Origin: Cycas panzhihuaensis
Taxonomy: Eukaryota; Cycadophyta
DNA: 64,000 bases
Direction of reading: 5' to 3'
NCBI GenBank assembly: GCA_023213395.1
Contig: CM041465.1
Location: 191,401,741 to 191,465,740, forward strand
Part shown: in pieces, positions 32,049 to 43,500 of the stretch
Layout: every line of letters starts with the position of its first letter
How positions within the stretch are numbered: the stretch's first letter is position 1
The notes under the pieces: generated by a model
The model's input: the letters and a program-made list of their open reading frames with translations, nothing else
Told to the model about the DNA's origin: nothing
Databases searched by the model: none
Translations under genes and position numbers: made by a program

Positions 32049-32064
32049 CCAAGTCCCCCCCTTG
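32049..32064 (-). other. Gypsy-2 polypurine tract
   Basis: ccaagtccccccctt on plus: a G7-containing purine run on minus next to the LTR. Confidence 0.7.
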
Positions 32065-32080
32065 AACAAATGCTTTGCCT

Positions 32081-33345
32081 TCAAAGCATTGGTAGCTTTG
32101 GAAATTGTTGTATCCATTTATCTGACTCCCATGTCGCATCTTCTATATCCAATGTTCGCCATTTTATGAGGTACTCTTTGACTTGTCATGTGCAAAGTTG
32201 CCTGCTGCGAATTTGGAGTATCCCTTCTGGTTCCAGTATTATCTGTCCTTCTTCATTGAGTTCTGGCAAAGATGTTTGTGGGACTATTTTGTCATCGATC
32301 TTTTTCTTCAGGAATGAAACATGTAAAGTATTATGGATCTTGCTTGTTGTCAGTAACTTAAGTTTGTAGGCTACTTCCCCGATTTTGTCAAGTATTTGAT
32401 ATGGTCCAAAATATCGAGGAGCGAGCTTTTGTGTCTTCATCTTGCTCAATGACGTTTGTTTGTATGGTTGCAACTGGAGGAAAACCCAATCGTCTTTCTT
32501 GAAGCTCCTTTCAGATTGTTTTGCATCTGTTTGTTGCTTCATTTTGTTCCTTGCCATTGCCAAATTATCCTTACGAATTCTAACCGTGTCTTCCATATGC
32601 TTTTGGTGTTCTTGGACAACTTGAACCTGGGATGATCCATTCCATGTCAATAGAGACGGCGGTTGGTACCCATAAAGAGCCTGGAATGGTGTCATCTTGG
32701 TGGTATGTTGTATTATACCACCACTCGACTAAGTGAAGCCACTTGTGCAAATGTTTTTGTTTATCTGAGCAGAAATTCCTCAACTAACCTTCCAAACATT
32801 TGTTGACTATCTTTGTCTGTCCATCTATTTAGGGATGATACGTTGTGCTCATGTGCAATTTTGTACCTGCAATTCTGAATAAATCCTTCCAAAATTTACT
32901 AGTGAACTTTGGGTCCCTATCGCTAATAATAGTTTTAGGAAACCTGTGTAGTCTATGGATTTCTTTCATATATAGTTCTACAACGTCACTTGCCTTTGTT
33001 GTTGACTGTAGTCCTCGAAAATGACTATACTTTGTTAATCTATCAATCATGACAAAGATCGCATCTTTACCTTCTGATTTTGGGAGACCTATAATAAAAT
33101 TCATTGAAATTTCTTCCCAATTTTTGTTGGGAATTAGTAGGGTTTGTAGGAGACATGGGATCTTTACACATTCTACCTTGTTTCATTGACAAGTATCACA
33201 TTCTGTCACAAATTTTTGAGTGTCTGATTTCAAGCCCTTCTAAAAGTAAAATGATTTTATCTTCCGATATGTCTTGTCTATACTAGTGTGGCTTGCTTCT
33301 GGGACCAAATGTGCTTCTTGCAATATAATTCCCTTTAATTTGGAA
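32081..33345 (-). pseudogene. Gypsy-2 integrase with C-terminal chromodomain
   Basis: Minus strand, N to C. The HHCC zinc finger at about 33190-33345 (LQEAH, EASHTSIDKTYRKIKSFYF, ECDTC) has one stop. The core at 32780-33104 has VMIDRLTKYSHF and TIISDRDPKFTSKFW with both Asp. Its third catalytic residue, in D-G-Q-T-E, is Lys (AAG, 32811-32813), and YHP is followed by a stop where Gln is usual. The GPY/F module (PRYFGPYQILDKIGEVAY) lies in the open frame 32186-32695. A TGA at 32183-32185 precedes the chromodomain EYLIKWRTLDIEDATWE, ending with a stop at 32081. Two nonsense changes and the Glu-to-Lys change make it inactive. Confidence 0.9.
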
Positions 33346-33540
33346 TTTTTGAGAATAACAATGGCATACTTCCACAAAGGATGTTTAACATGGATGAATG
33401 CACTCCTTGAGCCATCCATGATGCTATGTTGCTCCTATCTCTATGTAACATTGGATATGGAAACCTCTCTTCTCGATTTCTCCTCTAAAACCCAACTCAA
33501 AATTCTCAAGAGAGGCATAGGGTAGGGTGAGGGAAATTGC

Positions 33541-34395
33541 TCAAATGAGCTCCAAAAATCTAAAATCAAGTTTATGGGGCTCACAACCTATTCAATCAAG
33601 TTAATAAAAGTATATGAATAGGTGTTCTTTTTTTAGATAATTTTTACACCCCCCCCCCTTTTCGGGTGGAGCTTTTTGGGCCATGGCTTTGTCAAACACA
33701 ATCAAGAATCCCCAAATTGAGTTCAAGTTTAACTCAAGTTGTCGGGTTCACAAACTCAACAACACTACAAAGCACAATATTGAGGATTATGCACAACCTC
33801 ATGTTGAGCCCAATGCTTGCACAATTTGGACCTTGAGATTGTTTGTTTCTTTCTTTTTTAATCTTTTTTGAGGGCGGGGATGAGAGAATTGTTAGAGAAA
33901 CTTCCAAATGGTCCACTCGTAATGAAATGATGCTCTCGATCGGTCATTGTATCTTGTGATTATGGTATGTTAAGGAAGTGGATATTTGTTGTCATCTATG
34001 TAAATTCACTTTTGCGTTATTTCAAAACTTATGATGCAAATGTATATAATTTGTCTAAATGGGTCCTATTCACCTATCAAATTGCTAAGAAGTCCTTTTT
34101 TTGCTACCCTTTTTGTTGTGATTATATGCAATTCCTCAAATTAATGGAACCATACTTTCAACCAAAAAAAGTAAAAAGAAAAATAATGTCAAGTATTAGA
34201 AAATCTTGAACTCAAGTTCAATAATTAAAAAGACTATGGAATGCCATATTGAAAGCTAAGACAATGGTCTTTTAATAAAATTAAATGGGATATTTTACAA
34301 ATAACCTATCCAACGAATCCCTACTTCCACTCTAATAATAGAGTTGATTTTAAGGGGACGGAGAATAGCAATTGTGTTTCCTTGATTACTATGTC
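33541..34395. other. Unassigned sequence
   Basis: Contains a C10 run followed by TTTTCGGG at about 33649. Two small frames (33683-33871 plus, 33967-34209 plus) have no recognisable similarity. No LTR or RNA gene seen. Confidence 0.35.
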
Positions 34396-34400
34396 TAAAA

Positions 34401-34902
34401 TGTTGGATATGAAGCCAATTCTAATTTCCAACATGATGATTGTACAGCTGATGTGTAGAATTCTCTTCGTGTTGAGTGTTGTGTCATGCACAAAAAATTG
34501 TTAGGGGGCCTAGGGGGGCAGACTATTGCCCCCCTAAACAACTGAAAGCTGCTTGCAACCATAAGTTGTTCCGAATATGATCAATAAGCTGCAGACAGAG
34601 CAAAAAAATTGCTTTTTGCTTTTTTGGCACAATTTTTTGGTGCACTTTTTTGGCACAACTTTTTGGCACGGTTTTAGAGTTAGTGTTTTTCTTATACAAG
34701 TTCGAACAAGTTGTTCTATTTAGATGGACAAAAAAATTCTGATCTTATTGCTAATAAAGGAGAGACCTTTGCCCAATGGTTTTTTACCTTAGCACTTTAC
34801 CAGGGTTTTCCACGTAAAAATCTGTGTTGTTCTCTTGTACTCTCTCTTGGCTTCATTGTTTAGTGTTTGGTGTTTGTGCATTGTTATTATTTTTTTCTTT
34901 CA
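34401..34902 (+). repeat. Solo LTR of the Copia-3 family
   Basis: TGTTGGATATGAAGCC ... TTTCTTTCA matches the Copia-3 3' LTR, with flanks taaaa (34396-34400) and taaag (34903-34907), a 4-of-5 target duplication. No internal region is attached. It carries about 130 extra bases (about 34470-34605) compared with 29802-30194, including a 10-bp perfect hairpin. Confidence 0.9.
34511..34536. other. Perfect hairpin in the solo LTR
   Basis: taggggggca (34511-34520), loop gactat, tgccccccta (34527-34536). Confidence 0.85.
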
Positions 34903-34907
34903 TAAAG

Positions 34908-35861
34908 AGTAGATCAAAAGTTGATCTTTTGTTCTTAAACAATGTTTAAATTACTATTGATTTTATGAAGGCAAATAACATTAAATCCTCAAATAGGAAG
35001 ATCTATCAAGTCATTGCCATAGAGAAAATGATTTGATGTGTCTAGGCTGCCAACATTTATTTCAGACACTTAATTTCTGATTTTTGGGGCATGAAGCAAC
35101 ATAACATTTATACTAACATAGGAAATGCCATGATGGACTTGTTTTGGACACAATGCCTTACAATGTTCTTTGGGATGGATTTTGGCTTCAAATTTTGCCC
35201 TTCAATAACTACCTTGAAAAGGTCACCTTTGGATCCTCAAATATGTGATATTGAGCTTAACAAATGCATACAGTCAGGATACACTACTAACATCATAGAG
35301 AGATACTATTACTATAAAAAAGCCATACATTTATGTTGTGTGCAAATATTTTTAATTTTAGATGAAAACACACTTAATGAAAATGAATATAAAAAGCAAA
35401 TCCTATGTTATCCATATCACCTTGAACGTGGATGGCAAAAAGTCTCTAACCATGGACTCTAGTGGGTTTATAAGCCTTAGAGCCATGAAAACCGTGGTGA
35501 GAGAGGTCGTGTTCATCTTGTGAGGTCTAGTTGACCTTAAATTCTCCATCCAAACGTATCATATTATTATTCTATGCCAGACAAGGAATATTTATTATTA
35601 TTCTGAATTAGCCAAAAAATATTGTATTGTTATTCTAGAATGTTCTGGGGAGGTCAACCCTACTTGAAAGCCGTGTGGACACAATTACAAGCGGGCACCC
35701 ACATCATCATTCTGCCTTGAATATCTCAAATCTTATTTAGCCATGAGGTCATTCAACAAGGGGACAGAAAGATCTATAGGATAGATCCTTGCATGCATAC
35801 AGAGAAGCAATTGAAGGTTGTATTTGGATTGCAGCAGTATGATACTGGACTTCATACTTTT
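34908..35861. other. Unassigned sequence
   Basis: A 123-codon plus frame (35091-35462) has no recognisable similarity and no supporting signals. Otherwise nothing seen. Confidence 0.35.
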
Positions 35862-36059
35862 CAGACAATATCTATTAAGCTAGTTGTTGGGAGTATTGTT
35901 CTTTTCCTAATGTTTAGCATTAACAATATTCCAATTCTATGTTCAGTATGTATGCATAGGCAGACAATATCTATTAAGCTAGTTGTTGGGAGTATTGTTC
36001 TTTTCCTAATGTTTAGCATTAACAATATTCCAATTCTATGTTCAGTATGCATGCATTGG
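35862..36059. repeat. 99-bp tandem duplication
   Basis: Unit 1 35862-35960, unit 2 35961-36059; two differences by eye, both near the unit end (gtatgcatagg/gcatgcattgg). The period is 33 codons, so a 95-codon plus frame stays open across both, encoding a hydrophobic repeat. I do not recognise it as a gene. Confidence 0.92.
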
Positions 36060-37080
36060 CAGAGAGGCTTTTTTGGCTAATCTAAGTCTGCAGGATGATA
36101 AGAACACAGAAGTGCAACAATGTTGGATGCAGCCAAACATTGTTACAGATGTACCGGTAGCAGAGACCCAGGCTCAAACCCTGACAAGAGCAGCAGTTGC
36201 AGCAAAAAATTCACAACAGGAAGACAAAATAACATACCAGCAATTACAGACTTACAAGAGAAATTTCCAGATAGTTCCCACACAAAATATGCAACAGTAC
36301 AACAGAAAAATTTTTGCGGTTACAACCTAAGAATCCAGGATACGTCTCAGATACATGGATACTGGAGTACCAACAGGATATGGTCTGGATACCTATCCTG
36401 ATTCATACCCAGGTCATAAAGAGGGAGGATGACCCTTTTTAATATGTTCTTAAAAAAGACAGACATTAAAAAATAAATTTAAAAAACAATTCACTAACCT
36501 AACATGTCATTTGACACATTTGTGCTGCATCCATCATTTGCATTCAAGTCATGCATGCTACCGTTGCATTGTGTAACAAGATTCCAACTCCCAATTGTCA
36601 TGTTTTGTCTTTTATAATAATGTATAGATGATAATGCTCATGCAGTCATCAATGAATCATGCTTATTTGATTAACTCATAAGTTCTAGATTGTTTAATAC
36701 TTAATATTTAGGTATGTATGATAAATGATAATTGACTCATAAATTTATAATATTGGTTTTGGATTTGATGGATGTCAGATGACTTCTTTCATATGTGTTT
36801 TTTTGAAAACCCTAATTGTATCGTATACCCATATCCTGAAATATTTAGAATTGGCATATCTTATCTGGTCATGCTCCCACATTTCTTGCTACCCAGGTCA
36901 CAATATAACCAATTCCAAAACTACAACAGAAAATTTTCAAAAGTTTCAGCATTAATCTTTAAGATAATTACAGCAGTAATTTTCAGCCAATTGCAACAGA
37001 AATTTTCCACAGTTACAGATGCTAGAAGATACTGGTTGGACGCAGCCACAGGAGACAGATTTCTAAACAATTGAGTTTTG
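36060..37080 (+). pseudogene. Gln/Asn-rich repetitive frames, possibly retroelement-derived
   Basis: Plus frames at 36073-36330 and 36772-37074 share a repeated pattern: QQYNRKIFAVT, NYNRKFSKVSA, QLQQKFSTVTDARRYW. The DNA shows it as 'acaacagaaaatttt' near 36298, 36923 and 36992. The two parts are separated by AT-rich sequence (36430-36770). Such Gln/Asn/Phe repeats could be part of an old gag-like protein; the gag-like frame at 37170 lies just after. Function not recognised. Confidence 0.35.
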
Positions 37081-37169
37081 GGCGTGTAATTTGTTTTCTA
37101 AAATACCGTACATAGAACCAGAAACCAAAAATAAAAGCCAAAGACTCATTAGTGCAAGGATGGATTCAA

Positions 37170-38330
37170 AATGGAAGGAAAATCTGAGCAGGCAAACACT
37201 GATCCTTTGACAGAAATGATGCTGCAAATAATTCAAGATAATCAACAACAACAAGACACTGCTGATAGGCAGGCCAAGGTAGACCAAGAGTCTAAACAAG
37301 ACAGAGGTAGATGAAAGGCAAGCCAAAGAAAAGTAAAAGGCTGCCAAACAGGACCAAGAGGTTGCATAGAAGACCAACAGGTTGCATAGAGTAGGATAAA
37401 GACAACCAAGAGGCAACAAACAGAAGGGATAAAGATGCAAAGGTTCATCACCCAGTTCTCTTGTGTAGTCTTGTTCAGGTTCAGCACGCCAAGAGTTTTT
37501 ACCTCCAAAACAGAGCCAGCAAGCTGTAATCCTAATGAATTAAATGGTAGGCAAAAAAAATGTGATCAGACATGTATGGCAACAAGATGTTCCACCAGAC
37601 ACTCATCATGGCACCTGCATTTTGAGAATTTTTTTTAGAACAGTGAAAAATACTGGTAATGTAGACAAGGCAAATGTCAACTTAGCATCCATCAACTTAA
37701 GTTTTGAATGGCAAAACCCAAACATGGTTACCTTACTATGTTTGACAACAAATCAGCAATACCCTCATAATGAATCAAAGGCACTCAACTTGGATCACTT
37801 AACAGAGGCACCCAAGGCCCATCTCGTCATACCATAGGGACTTCACTCAACAATTGAAGAAGCTGGCAGGGAACTCTTGAGAGGCTATGAAGCACCATAC
37901 AAACATGCCCATGACTCATGAATGTGTTAGAAGCCCAGATAACATAATAGCAAAACACTTTCCCATGGAGCCCACAAATGCAATTGAAATGAAGGTACAA
38001 ATGCAACATTATGATTCCATGACACAAGCAATGACAGTGGCAAAAAGTTATGCCAATATGGAAACAACCCTAACAACCAGTCAATATATCTTTGCTAGGG
38101 AATAATTATTCATTACAGAGCCATGGCAAGGCCTCCCCTCCCTAAAAGTACAACGGGTCGTGAACGAAAAAGTGAGATTCAAAATTGGATTTCTTTCTGG
38201 GGAAAACAAAACAACAACTTCAAGCTATCTTACAATTTAAGATGAACAGCAGCAGAAAGAGGAGAACTATTTTCATTGTCGCGGTATATAATACCTCAAG
38301 CAATATCACCCGCTTAAGGCAGAGACAGCA
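37170..38330 (+). pseudogene. Degenerate gypsy-like gag
   Basis: An ATG near 37170 opens MEGKSEQANTDPLTEMML, followed by a Gln/Lys-rich coiled-coil-like stretch with stops. At 37887-38105 a capsid-like segment reads AKHFPMEPTNAIEMKVQMQH and MTQAMTVAKSYANME. At 38268-38316 a broken zinc knuckle reads YFHCRGI, stop, YLKQYHPL, resembling C-x-x-C-x-G-x-x-H-L-x-x-x-C-P with two Cys lost. The order fits a Ty3/gypsy Gag on the plus strand. No pol or LTR could be attached, and distant homology by eye is uncertain. Confidence 0.5.
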
Positions 38331-39446
38331 AAGATGACAAATAAATGTTGCAGCAGAAACAATATTTGAGATTCAGAAAATAGGGCAGTTTGCTTAACCC
38401 CAACCCAAAACCAACTGGGATAAAACCAACCAAACTCCTTGGAGGAGAACTAATGCAATACTATACGGTATACACAGAACTGAGGGAAGTAGTTTGTGAT
38501 ATTGTTTGACATGTGCTGTGATGAAGACCACATCTCAGAAGACATTGCAGCCAGGCTGAAGCTCACATCTGCAAAAGGTGATCCACCTTCACTGGCTTTA
38601 CCTTGAGGGTTAAGAAAAGCACACTTCAACAAAGGTACCTGGGTTCCAATTTTATATTCACTTGCAAAGAGCGGTGATGCTTATGTTACCCTGCTTAGAG
38701 GAGAAAATAATATGTGCTAACAATCGATTTCATCGGTGTCACACAATCATAGGTTAGAAGGATCATTTCCTTACATTTATAGAAGCTAATTAACGACAAC
38801 TCGTGATTCATGAGTGAAAGGGTCGAAGGCAAATCCCTTTAGACTCACATATTCAAGCTAACACAGTGGTAAAGGCAACCATCGGTTACCCACTGAGCAT
38901 GACCACCGTCAAGTCATTGCGTGAGGTGGTTGTTAGAGAAAACAGCCATCGTTGGTATCAAGGATCGGAGATTGGATGTTTATTAACATCCAAAAGCAAC
39001 GATTGAATCAAATTCATCTTGCAGTCCTGAAACTCTCATATCGACGTCACAGGCATCTTCCATGAACAACAAGAATAATTGTTGATATGCCCCAAAAAAG
39101 GGAGACGGCATTTGTCAACCGATGATAACAAGTTCAATCTTCCCGGAATACTCCCATGTGCATGCAATGTAAGCCTCGCCGCCATCGGCAAGCTGTACTG
39201 GAAAATAGGCAGCGAGCACTAATCAATTAGGGAGGTCTACGAAGTTTTCCTTTTCAAATAATCTGTAAAATCCTAAATTATAGGTCCCATAGTCGGCTGT
39301 GAACTAAAACACTGTTTTGGAAAACTGGAGCTCGAATCGCCTCGAGAGCTCGGCTTATCGGTTACCTCTTGAACCTAAATCCTACATTACAACCCGAATG
39401 AAAAACAAGAAATTATAAGCAGGTTATCTACAAGGAATAAACATAC
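38331..39446 (-). other. Start of putative RAPTOR intron 1
   Basis: Lies directly downstream (minus strand) of the exon 1 donor GTATGT at 39446-39441. The sequence is mixed, with GC content rising towards the exon. No further RAPTOR coding block is seen here. If the gene is intact this is the first kilobase of an intron that leaves the window. Confidence 0.5.
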
Positions 39447-39752
39447 CCGGTCTTTCATCCGCCACTTCGATACTAACCCGATCTCGACGGGTCCACGAGG
39501 CACAACGGCTTTGCATGCATCATGCCTCAAATCAGAAAGGTAAATGCCCTGGGGGAAATCAACCATACTAGTGCTGCCGCCCGACTCCCTCCTCAAGTCA
39601 GGAACCGATTCTTCATTCTCGAACGGGGTTAACGCTCGCCTAACAGCCGCTTGCTCATTCAAGTGATTTGGCGGTGAAGATATCACCACCGTTTCAACCA
39701 TGGTCCTCTCTTCAAACCCCGGTTTCGACACAACCAGATCCCCCAGTGCCAT
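39447..39752 (-). CDS. RAPTOR1: RAPTOR (TOR complex 1 subunit), first coding exon
   Basis: ATG at 39752-39750 opens a clean frame of 102 codons starting MALGDLVVSK. It contains STSMVDFPQ, LSDLRHDACKAVVP and GP-x-x-x-GLVSKWRMKDR, and ends exactly on a GTATGT donor in phase 0. Plant RAPTOR proteins, from memory, begin MALGDL-x-x-S, have a variable Ser-rich stretch, then T-S-M-x-x-x-P-Q, L-x-x-LRHDA and LVSKWR-x-K-D/E-R, followed by the RAPTOR_N caspase-like domain. The match is in order and position. RAPTOR presents substrates to TOR kinase in TORC1. No stops or frameshifts are present, unlike every other coding stretch here. The next exon was not found in the window. Confidence 0.8.
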
Positions 39753-40515
39753 TTACTTCTGTCAGTATCAAACTCCCCGTCAATTATAAAGCATTAGCCA
39801 CTGGGACTTTCTCCACTGCTCGATCCAAACATTTCTTCTGCGTCCTTTTGGCCAAATCCAACAGTCGTGCTCAATCTACAATGAAGTACTAACCCTTGGG
39901 GATCATTACGTTATGCTCTACCTTGTGTCAAGTATTTGAAATTTAGGTATTTATCATTCGCAGTAACACCGCTGCTCAAACAAAGCATGCAAAGGAAGTG
40001 GTTCTCCTTCTTTGTCAGTCAGACCGACAAATCAATCCCAGCCGCCATTGCTCAGGCAAATACCAGAACCAGCTAAGACGAAAATACCTTTCATGAAACG
40101 GGAGCTTAGGAACTTCGGACCACTTTGTGCGCCAAGAAACTCGGCCACGCTCCCAATTGGAGACTGGAATGTGTGCTCTCCGCGCTGCTGGTTCGGAAAC
40201 GGTCGGTCGCCTGAGAATCTGAGACGTTCCTCAACTGTCTGGCACGACGAAGGGTTTAGAGAGACCAAGTCTCTCGTTCACCACAAATATACGACTGAGT
40301 CCAGGAAGAAGAAGGGAACATTATTAACCAGAGAACCATTAAATATGAGATGAGCTGTCATCGGCTGGATGGTCCGTCCGAACGGAAAGTGCCGGCCAGC
40401 TTTGTCTGCACCGCCACGTAGGACAACGTTTTGAGGGGAGTCGACCATTACGAATCACGCCGTATACATCGTTTGCACTCGTGCATTGACGGCGGCAGGA
40501 AGCCGCCGTAGCCGA
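39753..40515 (-). promoter_or_regulatory. RAPTOR 5' UTR region with possible intron
   Basis: About 760 bases of higher GC content than the rest, free of repeats, upstream of the RAPTOR ATG. A possible 5' UTR intron runs from a donor GT at 40087-40086 (AAAG, GTATTT) to an acceptor AG at 39877-39876 (ATTGTAG), 212 bases. Overlapping frames on both strands (40012-40353 plus, 40032-40268 minus) are read as chance frames. Confidence 0.4.
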
Positions 40516-40541
40516 CTTTCCTCGTATAATAACACAACAAA

Positions 40542-40547
40542 TTTATA
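40542..40547 (-). promoter_or_regulatory. Candidate TATA box for RAPTOR
   Basis: The minus strand reads gttaTAAATt (tttata on plus), about 795 bases upstream of the ATG at the edge of the GC-richer island. Transcription would then start near 40515. Placement alone supports it. Confidence 0.3.
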
Positions 40548-40599
40548 ACTTCGAGAAGTTATTCCCTTGCGTCTCATCAAGTTGCGCTTGACATTGGGG

Positions 40600-43500
40600 C
40601 ATACGCATATTAGCAAGCGCCCACCAAGGGAGGATTCCCTCCTTTTATTTACGCATCTAGCAGTTTACGAAAGATTCCTCTCTTTTGGTTGAAAGGAAAG
40701 TCACTTTACAAAAGAATAATTCTTATGAGGGTATTCATTATTAATATCTTCCAGATTCAATATCAACATGGATATGTGCTTTGGTTCTCTTATTTCTTAG
40801 CTAGAGGGTTCTTATAGGCTTTTCATAGAAAGAATCATGTAATAGCAAGAGTAATTAAGAAGTCTCCTGTCAAAATCTCAATAACTAAGTTATGATAAGT
40901 AAGTTAGAGTAATATGTGCCTTAGAATGTCCCACTCTAGTGATTTCATATGATTTGATATTATTTATTAATGTTGACTTAAGAAGAAAATAAGAGGTCTT
41001 TTATTAGAAAATTTAACTACAAGACCAACCATAATACTTTAAAAGCTTAATGAACCCTTTCTAAAATCCTTAATCTTTTAGGAATAGTTTGTGTTATTGT
41101 GTTTTAATTAATTAACATATCTTTAGTTAATAACCATTAACTAACCTTAGAGAATTGAAGAGGTTTGGCATGTAAATTTCTAGTTCAATTCTTATGGAGT
41201 TGAATCACTTCCATCCATTACTGTAAGTAAGTCTTAATATCATAGGCTAGAAGAGTAGTTTTGAAAATTTGGGGCTTAATCATATAAGGATTGTAGCTTG
41301 TCAAAGTTAGTCATAATAATTAATTAAAAAGGGATGTAGTTACTTATCAAATCCTTGGTAATTTAATTTTCAACATAATAATAAAAGGGGGACTTTTGAA
41401 TTTAATTCAATGCCCTTCTATTTTGTTCATTTTCAATATCAAGAGTATAAATTTGGGTCTTATATTAGGTTTTATGATCCCTTATAACATGTGCATTAAC
41501 TGACCATATTATAAAAGACCATAAATGATTAAAAAATTACATGTTTATCTTTGTGTTTGAGTACAAGAAAATTAACAAAAAGGAGTTTAGATGAGTTAAA
41601 CAGCAATTGGAGCCACTTGATGCCAGTTAACAGGTAAGAATTGTTGAGTGTGAGTAATGTGATGAGCCTATAGGCTTAAAAAAAGAAACAAAGATATAAG
41701 AAAGTTAAATGGACCATAAGAAAGGCATCACTTAAAAAGTAAAGAAAACTTTTAAAAACACTTTTGTAAGCTATTAAATAAGAATACTCTTATAAAATAC
41801 ATAATTGCATAACTAAAGTAAGTTATGGTTATTCATCCAGTAACAACTTTAATATAAGTAATTGGATTTATAAATATTAATGGATTTTACTAAATTATAA
41901 CCTTCTCTAAGGTCCTCTGGCATTAAAAGCCTCATGGTATATGTCATGGGCCTATACATACACTTCCTTCCCATAGCTTTTGTAAGACTTTAGTAGAATA
42001 TTATCATGTATGATTAGTTAGTTTGGCTTATTATGCTTGATCCTAAACGTAAACTTTTACTCGCAATCATGTGAAATAAAATATTATTATTTATCCATGC
42101 AACAAATGTTATCGAATGATAACATATGTAAGGATTCTTAAAAAATAAAGGGCAATATAATAAGGCATTTCTTATATACATTATACATTTGCTATCATTA
42201 AGTATTTTTAACACATACTTTTCATATATACATCATATGCAGAAGTTATTATTAAAAGACTGCCTACATATCATGAAAAAGCGAATTGAAGCTTAAAATT
42301 AACTTTGGCCCATTTTCATGTATTATGTAAAATATTATCATATATGATTAGTTAGTTTGGTGTATTATCAAATTTATGTTTGATCCTAAAGATATAATTT
42401 TAGTCACTATCATGTGAATAAAATATTATTATTTATGCATGCAACAAATGTCTTAAAATGATAGCATACACAAGGATTCTTAAAAAACAAAGGCTAATAT
42501 AATAAGGCATTTCTTATATACATTATACATTTTCTATCATTAAGTATTTTTAACACATACACATACTTTTAGTACTTTGAATGGCTAATGTGCATCCTTA
42601 TTATAATAACATATGGTGTAAAGCCACAAGTGCTTCAATGCAACAATCTTTTACTTATAGGCAATAATAGGTCTTCCATAAGATTTAGCTATTTACCAAT
42701 GTGGAGAAAGTAGCTACACTCTACCACTTTGATTAACCTTTGTAATAATTCATTTATATAAAATTTATCATTGTTAAGTAAATTATGATAAATACATGTA
42801 GCATAAATATTATTAAAAATATATTTTGGATAAAAGCATTTGTATTAAGGTACATATTAAAATGAGGAAGATGGATGATAAAGGAAAGTTTGACATAGAT
42901 TCTTAGTTTGTCATTCAAGAAGCAAATAAATTTTGAGATGTAAAGGCATACTTATAGAAATATACCAAAAACAAATAATATTATATATTAATAAATGTAA
43001 AAAATATATATTGTTAGAAACAAAAAGATTATGATTTTATGGAAACTTTAGTAATAAATAAACCTTTATAACAATTAAAGTGTAAATTATGAATTTGATT
43101 CAAGTGTAGTCATGTGTGAAAATATAATATTAAAGATTACACATATAGTTAACCATTACCCAACTCTGCCTATTTAAAGTTAAGTAAATCTATAAGACAA
43201 GATTGTGTATGTGTGTGTGTGTATAAGGGATTATAATAAAATTAATTTCAATCTATTAAATGTTATTCTATTTTAACATTAAAAAAATAGATTTATGAGT
43301 AAAAAATCAATGGTGTCAATAAATAATAAAAAAGGATGTGATGAAACCAAAATTGAAATGGAAAGAAAGTTTATTGAATTATAGTAGAAAATTATAACAA
43401 AAGCATCCTTGGCCCAAAGGCTACCTAAAGGAATAAATTACAAATTAAAATAAACTTGTGCTTCTAAAATCCAATGAGTAAACATTTGTATAGTACCTTA

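Larger units (their letters stand above)
31518..33540 (-). mobile_element. Gypsy-2: 3' half of a chromovirus (integrase, chromodomain, LTR)
   Basis: The minus strand reads integrase zinc finger, catalytic core, GPY/F module, chromodomain, stop, polypurine tract and 3' LTR. Gag, protease, RT and RNase H are missing; similarity fades near 33400-33540. The chromodomain marks a Ty3/gypsy chromovirus, a lineage that uses it to target chromatin. Gypsy-1 carries just the complementary half in the same orientation but lies on the 3' side. Confidence 0.88.

Noticed and set aside
35091-35462. 123-codon plus frame
   Set aside because: No recognised motif; flanked by repeats; likely chance.
38855-38900. 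tRNA-like A box 'aacacagtggtaaaggca' suggesting a SINE or tRNA
   Set aside because: No B box (GGTTCGANNCC) at the right distance, no cloverleaf, no A-tail found.
40012-40353. 113-codon plus frame and 78-codon minus frame in the RAPTOR upstream island
   Set aside because: No recognisable motif. GC-rich sequence has few stops by chance, and the position fits a 5' UTR.
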